Assembly: GCA_045545595.1 (NCBI GenBank)
Contig: JAZQBG010000011.1
Location: 1-27,878 of the forward strand
Direction: 5' to 3'
DNA from: SIG205 sp045545595
GTDB lineage: Bacteria; Bacillota_I; Bacilli_A; RF39; UBA660
DNA length: 27,878 nt
Position 1 is the first letter of the stretch. Every line of letters starts with the position of its first letter. A program made the translations under genes and the position numbers. A model generated the notes under the pieces. It worked only from the letters and a program-made list of their open reading frames with translations, was not told where the DNA came from and did not search any database. Positions 22,737-27,878 of this stretch are shown here, one piece after another.

Positions 22737-23684
22737 ATGAAAGAAAAGAAAAAAGATAAAATATCAATAATTGTACCATGTTATAATGAAGAACAAGCAT
22801 TACCATATTTTTATGATGAAGTACTCAAATTACAAAAAGAAATGAAAAATATTGAATTTGAATATTTGTTTGTAAATGATGGAAGCAAAGATAAAACATT
22901 GGAAATATTAAGGGAACTGTCAAAAAAAGATAAAAAGGTTAGATACATTTCTTTTTCAAGAAATTTTGGTAAAGAAGCAGCAATTTATGCTGGTTTAGAA
23001 AATTCTACAGGAAATTACGTAGCGGTGATGGATGCTGATTTACAGGATCCACCAAGTCTTTTGCCGGAAATGTATAGATCTATAAAAGAGGATGGTTATG
23101 ATTCAGTAGGGACAAGAAGAGTAACCAGAAAAGGAGAACCTCCAATTAGAAGTTTCTTTGCAAGAATGTTTTATAAAATTATAAATAGACTATCTAAAGT
23201 AGAGATGGTTGATGGAGCAAGAGATTATAGATTAATGTCTAGGCAAGTAGTTAATTCAATAATTAGTTTAAGAGAATATAATAGATACTCTAAAGGATTG
23301 TTTAGCTTTGTCGGATTTAATACAAAATGGATAGAATTTGAAAATGTAGAAAGAGTGGCTGGTGAAACTAAATGGAGTTTTTGGAAATTACTTCTTTACG
23401 CTTTGGAAGGGATAATTGCTTTTTCAACCGCTCCTTTAGCAATTGCTTCAATTTTAGGAATTTTATTTTGTGTATTATCCTTTATAGCGATAGTAGTCAT
23501 AATAATAAAAACACTAGCATTTGGTGATGCTGTTTCTGGATGGCCGTCACTTATTTGTGTAATATTTTTAGTTAGTGGTATTCAATTATTCTGTATGGGA
23601 ATTATTGGACAATACTTATCAAAAACCTATTTAGAAACAAAAAAAAGACCTATTTATATAATTAAAGAAACAGAGAATAATTAG
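22737..23684 (+). CDS. gtrB: GtrB-like polyprenyl-phosphate glycosyltransferase (GT2)
   Basis: Transfers a hexose from a nucleotide sugar to undecaprenyl phosphate at the inner face of the membrane. The 315-aa protein has a GT-A fold catalytic domain ('IIVPCYNEEQALP', 'FVNDGSKDKT', DxD as D99-A-D101 within 'MDADLQDPP', 'SRNFGKEAAIYAG') and two C-terminal helices (about 225-250 and 260-290), the architecture of GtrB and bactoprenol glucosyltransferases. The sugar (often glucose) cannot be read from sequence. It works with GtrA, encoded just upstream, and a GT-C transferase such as the one at 24514. It starts a new transcript with its own strong promoter. Confidence 0.88.
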   Translation: MKEKKKDKISIIVPCYNEEQALPYFYDEVLKLQKEMKNIEFEYLFVNDGSKDKTLEILRELSKKDKKVRYISFSRNFGKEAAIYAGLENSTGNYVAVMDADLQDPPSLLPEMYRSIKEDGYDSVGTRRVTRKGEPPIRSFFARMFYKIINRLSKVEMVDGARDYRLMSRQVVNSIISLREYNRYSKGLFSFVGFNTKWIEFENVERVAGETKWSFWKLLLYALEGIIAFSTAPLAIASILGILFCVLSFIAIVVIIIKTLAFGDAVSGWPSLICVIFLVSGIQLFCMGIIGQYLSKTYLETKKRPIYIIKETENN

Positions 23685-23712
23685 TTTATTAAAATCAAAG
23701 GAGAGTATAAAT

Positions 23713-24450
23713 TTGAAATGTATTTTATTATGTGCTGGATATGCGACAAGATTATTTCCTTTAACAGAAAACTTTCCTAAAGCACTATTAGAAATTGGTA
23801 ATAAACCATTATTAGACTATATTTTAGATGAGATTAATACTATTGATGAATTAGACGAAATATTTGTAATAACAAATGATAGATATTGTAAACATTTTGA
23901 AAATTGGGCTTCTGAAAAAAATAATATTAAACCTATTAAAGTAATAAATGATAATACTACATCAAATGATGATAGATTAGGTGCAATAGGGGATATTATG
24001 TATGTAATTGATAAAGGTAATATAAATGATGATTTATTGATTATTGCTGGTGATAATTTATTTACATATAAGTTAAAAGATGTTATTGATTTTTACAAAC
24101 AAAAGAAAAAAAGTGTTATATGTGCTAAAGAATTAGATGATATTAACTTACTTAAAAGATTTGCAGTAGCAAAGGTAGATTCAAATAATTTAGTTTTGGA
24201 ATTAGAGGAAAAACCTGAAAATCCAAAAAGTAATTTAGGGGTTTATGCAACTTATGTATACCCTAAAGAAGTAATTAAATATTTTGAAATGTATAAAAAT
24301 GAAGGTAATAATATGGATTCACCTGGACATTTTCCTCAATATTTATATAAAAAAGATGATGTATATGTATATATATTTAATGGAGAATGTTATGATGTAG
24401 GTACACATGAAACATTAAAAGCAGTTAACGAAATATACAGTAAAAAGTAG
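23713..24450 (+). CDS. Sugar-1-phosphate nucleotidyltransferase
   Basis: A 245-aa nucleotidyltransferase with the motif 'LLCAGYATRLFPLTENFPKALLEIGNKPL' split as L-C-A-G-x-x-T-R (6-13) and F-P-K (21-23), and 'AGDNLF' (112-117) with the metal-binding Asp114. It makes a nucleotide-activated sugar, probably for gtrB or a neighbouring transferase; substrate unknown (glucose-1-P or mannose-1-P class). It starts with TTG: AAAGGAGAG lies at the right distance (about 23697-23705) and no in-frame ATG is near. It is 28 bases after gtrB without a terminator, so co-transcribed. Confidence 0.85.
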   Translation: MKCILLCAGYATRLFPLTENFPKALLEIGNKPLLDYILDEINTIDELDEIFVITNDRYCKHFENWASEKNNIKPIKVINDNTTSNDDRLGAIGDIMYVIDKGNINDDLLIIAGDNLFTYKLKDVIDFYKQKKKSVICAKELDDINLLKRFAVAKVDSNNLVLELEEKPENPKSNLGVYATYVYPKEVIKYFEMYKNEGNNMDSPGHFPQYLYKKDDVYVYIFNGECYDVGTHETLKAVNEIYSKK

Positions 24451-24470
24451 ATTTATCTGCTTTTTATTTT
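24442..24470 (+). terminator. Terminator after the nucleotidyltransferase gene
   Basis: A 10-bp stem (24442-24451 with 24456-24465, one G-U) around a TTTA loop, followed by a T-rich stretch. It contains the stop codon of the preceding gene. Confidence 0.7.
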
Positions 24471-24486
24471 ATTTAAGTTTTACAAG

Positions 24487-24495
24487 TGATATAAT
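24487..24495 (+). promoter_or_regulatory. Extended -10 promoter of the GT39-like gene
   Basis: TGATATAAT with no clear -35. Transcription would begin at about 24501-24502, where GGGTGA forms the RBS, so the leader is only about 12 nt. Confidence 0.45.
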
Positions 24496-24513
24496 AAAAT
24501 GGGTGAAGTAATA

Positions 24514-25947
24514 ATGAAAAAGGGTATTTATTTATTTTTTGTATCATTATTTTTAATATTATTAATCTTTATATTGTTATCTGTGTTTTCGTATAGCATA
24601 ATATCTAAAAATATTTATAATTTATTTTTAATAATAATTTTAACAATATTTTTTATGTTTATTTTGAAACAGAATAAAATTAAATTAAATATAAAAAAAC
24701 ATAATTCAAAATATATAATATTAATTATATTTGTTAGTGGATTAATTTTACGATTATTATTACTACTAAATGAATATAGTTATCCACAAAACGATTATGA
24801 GAGATTTTATATAAGTGCGATTGCTATTTCTAACAATATTTCTAATTTAGATTCAAAATACATTTCTATATTCCCACATATAGGTGGATATATATTGTTT
24901 TTGGGTAAAATATTTAAAATATTTGGAACTAATTACAATGTTTATATTATTTTAAATATTATGTTTGATTTAATGGGTGGTTTTTTTGTTTTTAAAACAT
25001 TGAAAATACTTTCTTCAAAAAAAACAGGAGTAATAGGGCTTATTATTTATATGTTTAATCCAATTAATATATTGGCCTGTTCTTTATGTTCACCGATAAT
25101 TATTTTTAATTCGTTATTAAGCATTGTATTTTATATTACTTCATTAATAATTAAAAATAATATTAATGATAAACAAAAGTTTTTACTATTAAATATTTTG
25201 TTAGGCATTGTTATTGGGATTACTAATATTTTTAGACCAATTATGCCTATATATATTATTTCAATGTCAATTTATTATATATATTTATTTTTAATTAATA
25301 AGAACACAAAAATATTAACGTATATTTTTGCATTAATTTTATTAATTATTCCATATCATTATATAACTAAAGTAAATGAAATAATGATTTATAAAACAAT
25401 AAATTTAGAATTAACTAACAATTCAATTGGATGGAATCTATATATTGGCTCTAATATACAAAATAGAGGGATGTGGAGCGAACAAACTGGTAAAAATTTT
25501 ACAGTAAAATATAATGATAACAATATGGATGCTAATCAGATACAAAATTATTTTATGAAATTAGGAATTAATCAATATAAAAACAATGGTTTTAATAATT
25601 TAAAATTACTAGGTTTGAAATTTAATGTTTTTCACGAAAGATTAGGAAGTTATGTTTATAATAGTTATTTTGATAGTTTAAGCGTCCAAAATAACAATAC
25701 AGTTAAGTTATTGGTAATATTGATTACCAATATTGTGTATTACTCTTTTATCATTTTACCTATTTTAAATTTTAAATCAATTTGCAATCCTACTAATTCA
25801 AAATATTTAGTATATATAGTATTCTTTATTGGAATCGTTATTTCTCATTTGATAATGGAAGCAAGCCCTAGATATATGTTTCCGCTAATTAATATATATA
25901 TACTAGCTAGTTCCATTTGTTTAAGTAAAATTATAATAATAAAATAA
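24514..25947 (+). CDS. GT39-like (PMT/ArnT-type) membrane glycosyltransferase
   Basis: A 477-aa membrane protein with about ten to twelve helices. After the second to third helix, the outer loop 'YSYPQNDYERFYISA' (88-102) carries Asp94 in the position of the GT-C catalytic Asp. It is followed by 'FPHIGGYILFLGKIFKIFG', typical of PMT/ArnT-like GT39 proteins ('P...Y..l...f..fG'). It probably transfers a sugar from the polyprenyl phosphate made by GtrB onto the surface glycan. The start at 24514 is set by GGTGA (24502-24506) seven bases upstream; the ATG at 24499 precedes the RBS. It has its own promoter and is preceded by a terminator. Confidence 0.72.
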   Translation: MKKGIYLFFVSLFLILLIFILLSVFSYSIISKNIYNLFLIIILTIFFMFILKQNKIKLNIKKHNSKYIILIIFVSGLILRLLLLLNEYSYPQNDYERFYISAIAISNNISNLDSKYISIFPHIGGYILFLGKIFKIFGTNYNVYIILNIMFDLMGGFFVFKTLKILSSKKTGVIGLIIYMFNPINILACSLCSPIIIFNSLLSIVFYITSLIIKNNINDKQKFLLLNILLGIVIGITNIFRPIMPIYIISMSIYYIYLFLINKNTKILTYIFALILLIIPYHYITKVNEIMIYKTINLELTNNSIGWNLYIGSNIQNRGMWSEQTGKNFTVKYNDNNMDANQIQNYFMKLGINQYKNNGFNNLKLLGLKFNVFHERLGSYVYNSYFDSLSVQNNNTVKLLVILITNIVYYSFIILPILNFKSICNPTNSKYLVYIVFFIGIVISHLIMEASPRYMFPLINIYILASSICLSKIIIIK

Positions 25948-25968
25948 AATTAAGTATTGTATTTGTAT

Positions 25969-25990
25969 ATTTTGTAATAAATGATATAAT
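25969..25990 (+). promoter_or_regulatory. Promoter of tagO (extended -10)
   Basis: TGATATAAT at 25982-25990, the same extended -10 as at 5140 and 24487. A weak TTGTAT lies about 16 bases upstream of the TATAAT. The RBS GGTGA is at 26008-26012. Confidence 0.5.
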
Positions 25991-26017
25991 AAAAATATAA
26001 ATTGGATGGTGAAGTTT

Positions 26018-27097
26018 ATGTCAATTACTATTAATGATGTAATTAAAATAGTACTAATAACATTTCTATGTTCTGCGTTATTAGTACCATTTGTAAAAAA
26101 AATATCAGAACATGTTGGTGCATTAGATATACCAAACGGAAGGAAAGTTCATAGAGAACCAATACCAACATTGGGAGGTCTTGCTATATTTGTATCGTTT
26201 TTACTTGGTTATATGCTATTTTCAAGACAAAGTATAGAAATGATTGCAATCCTTATAGGTAGTTTTATTGTAGTCTTAACAGGTATAATAGATGATATAA
26301 AACCATTACGTGCTAGACACAAACTTATAGGTCAGATAATAGCAGCTTTAGTTGTTGTATTTTATGGTGGAATCTCAGTATCTAATATAACAGCTTTTGG
26401 ACTTAATATTGTATTTACACCAATTGTATCTAAAATTTTAACAGTTATATTTATAGTTGGATGTATAAATGCTATTAATTTAATAGATGGATTAGATGGT
26501 CTTGCAAGTGGTATAAGTTCTATATATTTCCTAACAATAGGTATCATAGCGGTAATGATGGGACAATCTAGCCTTGATACTTCATTAACCTTTATAATGC
26601 TTGGTGCTACATTAGGATTTCTAGTTCATAATTTTCATCCTGCAAAAATATTTATGGGCGATTCTGGTTCAATGTTTCTAGGTTTTATAATTTCAGTAAT
26701 CGCACTTTTAGGATTTAAAAATGTAACATTTACATCATTAATTGTCCCATTACTAGTTCTAGCAATTCCAATCTTAGATACATTGTTTGCGATTATTAGA
26801 AGATTATTAAAAAAACAAAGTATATCAGAACCAGATAGAAGTCACTTACATCATCAATTTTTAAACATGAGATTTTCACATAGAAACACTGTATTAATAA
26901 TTTATTTTATAGATATATTATTTGCAGCAGCGTCAATTATCTATGTATTAAAAGATCCATTCTTTGGACAAGTTATATATTCAATTCTTTTAATTATTGT
27001 AATATGGTTAGTTGCTTTCACTGATATAATAACTGCTAAGAAACCATTGAAAAAGGGATTAGACAAAATTAAAAATAAATTTAGTAAAAAAGTATAG
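26018..27097 (+). CDS. tagO: UDP-GlcNAc:undecaprenyl-phosphate GlcNAc-1-P transferase (TagO/WecA)
   Basis: Starts glycan assembly by moving GlcNAc-1-P from UDP-GlcNAc to undecaprenyl phosphate at the inner membrane face. The 359-aa protein has about ten to eleven helices and all family landmarks: 'DIPNGRKVHREPIPTLGG' (37-54), Asp92-Asp93, 'NLIDGLDG' with Asp157, 'MGDSGSMF' with Asp215 and 'HLHH' at 276-279. These mark it as WecA/TagO rather than MraY. With mnaA and tagA in the same window it should supply the GlcNAc-ManNAc linkage unit. The start at 26018 is set by GGTGA five bases upstream; the ATG at 26006 lies before it. It is the last gene of the glycan locus. Confidence 0.92.
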   Translation: MSITINDVIKIVLITFLCSALLVPFVKKISEHVGALDIPNGRKVHREPIPTLGGLAIFVSFLLGYMLFSRQSIEMIAILIGSFIVVLTGIIDDIKPLRARHKLIGQIIAALVVVFYGGISVSNITAFGLNIVFTPIVSKILTVIFIVGCINAINLIDGLDGLASGISSIYFLTIGIIAVMMGQSSLDTSLTFIMLGATLGFLVHNFHPAKIFMGDSGSMFLGFIISVIALLGFKNVTFTSLIVPLLVLAIPILDTLFAIIRRLLKKQSISEPDRSHLHHQFLNMRFSHRNTVLIIYFIDILFAAASIIYVLKDPFFGQVIYSILLIIVIWLVAFTDIITAKKPLKKGLDKIKNKFSKKV

Positions 27098-27116
27098 ATT
27101 TTATAAAACATATAAT

Positions 27117-27156
27117 AAAAAGGTTACAGATAATGAAAATTATTTGTAACCTTTTT
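27117..27156. terminator. Strong bidirectional terminator after tagO
   Basis: An 18-bp stem (27117-27134 with 27139-27156, one G-T pair) closes a GAAA loop, with A's on the left arm and T's on the right. It ends the glycan locus cleanly. Confidence 0.85.
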
Positions 27157-27200
27157 AAATATTTGAATAACAATTAATACAAAAATTAAAAAACATTAGT

Positions 27201-27229
27201 TTTACAACATAATTCATATGTGATAATTT
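27201..27229 (+). promoter_or_regulatory. Promoter of the Rpn-like gene
   Basis: TTTACA (27201-27206) and TAATTT (27224-27229) with a 17-base spacer, about 22 bases before the start codon. Confidence 0.5.
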
Positions 27230-27251
27230 TTAGTTGGAAAGAGGGAATAAC

Positions 27252-27878
27252 ATGATTAATGAAAAACAAAAATCAGTATTTATGATGTTAACATATGATT
27301 TTATGTTTAAAGCCGTATTCGCTAACGAAAATAATATAAATCCACTAACTAAACTAATAAGTGATTATTTTAACATTGATATTGATAAAATAAAGGGTAA
27401 AGTTAGGATAATGAATAGTGAATTAATAAAAAATAATAAATTCGATAAAAAGAAATGCGTAGATATTATAGTAGAAATAAATGAGAATGAGATATTAAAT
27501 ATAGAGATGAATACAAATAAGTCAAAAGAGGAGTTTGCAACAATAGAGAGAAATACTGCATATATATGTAAGATATTTTCTGAACAGTACAAAAGTGGTG
27601 ATACGTACAATAAAACAAAAAAATGTATTCAAATAAATTTTAATAACTTTGGTGTTAATGGAGAAAAAGATGGAAAGTCAATATTTATGTTAAGAGATGA
27701 AAAAGGAGAAAGTGAGCTAACAAAAAATTTAGAAATACATTATATAAATATGGAGCAAATAAGTAAAATGTGTTATAATGAGTTCACAGAGAGTGCACTG
27801 GTAAAATGGGTAAGATTATTGAAAAGTGAAACTATGGAGGAATTAAAAATGAGAAGTGAATTCATGGATGATGATATG
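27252..27878 (+). CDS. Rpn / PD-(D/E)XK nuclease family protein, partial (3' end beyond window)
   Basis: An open frame of 209 codons runs to the window edge without a stop. It starts MINEKQKSVF and soon shows 'LTYDFMFKAVFANENN', the typical opening of Rpn-type 'PD-(D/E)XK nuclease family transposase' proteins. The nuclease core is visible as 'KKCVDIIVEINENEILNIEMN' split at residues near 72-92: an Asp, then Glu-x-Met on the next strand. These proteins cut DNA and promote recombination or act in phage defence; they are often multicopy and mobile. RBS AGAGGGA (27240-27246) lies five bases before ATG. It has its own promoter after a strong terminator, so it is independent of the glycan locus. 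Confidence 0.82.
   Translation, partial: MINEKQKSVFMMLTYDFMFKAVFANENNINPLTKLISDYFNIDIDKIKGKVRIMNSELIKNNKFDKKKCVDIIVEINENEILNIEMNTNKSKEEFATIERNTAYICKIFSEQYKSGDTYNKTKKCIQINFNNFGVNGEKDGKSIFMLRDEKGESELTKNLEIHYINMEQISKMCYNEFTESALVKWVRLLKSETMEELKMRSEFMDDDM

Noticed and set aside
1..27878. CRISPR arrays, tRNA or rRNA genes, and insertion sequences.
   Set aside because: No regularly spaced repeats, cloverleaf-like segments, rRNA motifs, transposase genes other than the partial Rpn-like one, or IS-type inverted ends were seen.
1..27878. Alternative genetic code (TGA as Trp), as in some AT-rich relatives of Mollicutes.
   Set aside because: Trp residues are encoded by TGG throughout, and spmA ends with TGA just before a well-placed spmB start.

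Overview
The window is very AT-rich DNA with short intergenic gaps, clear Shine-Dalgarno sites (GGAGG or GGTGA type), TTGACA/TATAAT-type promoters (several with an extended TGn -10) and intrinsic terminators. TGG encodes Trp and TGA is used as a stop (end of spmA), so the code is standard. The gene set (dacB-spmA-spmB-rluB order, TagO/TagA/MnaA linkage-unit enzymes, TagGH-like transporter) points to a Gram-positive Firmicute, most likely an AT-rich, gut-type Bacilli/Erysipelotrichia-like lineage. That placement is inferred from style and gene content, not from a marker gene. All intact genes are on the + strand.

Left part (1-5072). A block with the Bacillus gene order dacB-spmA-spmB-rluB (spore cortex/maturation plus a pseudouridine synthase) has received two small defence or addiction modules. 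(i) An AbiEi/AbiEii type IV toxin-antitoxin operon lies directly upstream of dacB. It is bracketed by two 71-bp direct copies (68/71 identical) of the dacB 5' end, each with a sporulation-sigma-like promoter, the RBS and the first ten codons. (ii) Between spmB and rluB lies an apparent type I toxin-antitoxin locus: a 27-residue hydrophobic peptide gene whose predicted mRNA ends pair with each other, and a convergent antisense RNA of about 110 nt with its own promoter, a 5' GAAA-loop hairpin and a terminator.

Middle-left (5073-9852). A secreted SH3b-glucosaminidase ends in a type I dockerin. The next gene encodes a membrane-anchored cohesin protein, so the pair looks like a one-enzyme, one-receptor 'mini-cellulosome' that tethers a peptidoglycan hydrolase. 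A membrane-anchored NodB-type polysaccharide deacetylase follows under its own promoter.

Right part (9868-27097). This is a surface glycopolymer locus: a Wzy/WaaL-like polymerase or ligase, a two-gene ABC-2 exporter, three tandem paralogous GT-B glycosyltransferases, a TagA-family ManNAc transferase, UDP-GlcNAc 2-epimerase, two large GT-C-like membrane proteins, GtrA, GtrB, a sugar-nucleotidyltransferase, a third GT-C protein and TagO/WecA. TagO would start the lipid-linked chain with GlcNAc-P, MnaA supplies UDP-ManNAc, TagA adds ManNAc, the GT-B enzymes extend the chain and the ABC pair exports it. The Gtr and GT-C enzymes probably decorate it outside the membrane with polyprenyl-phosphate sugars. 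A strong terminator closes the locus, and an Rpn/PD-(D/E)XK nuclease gene runs off the right edge.
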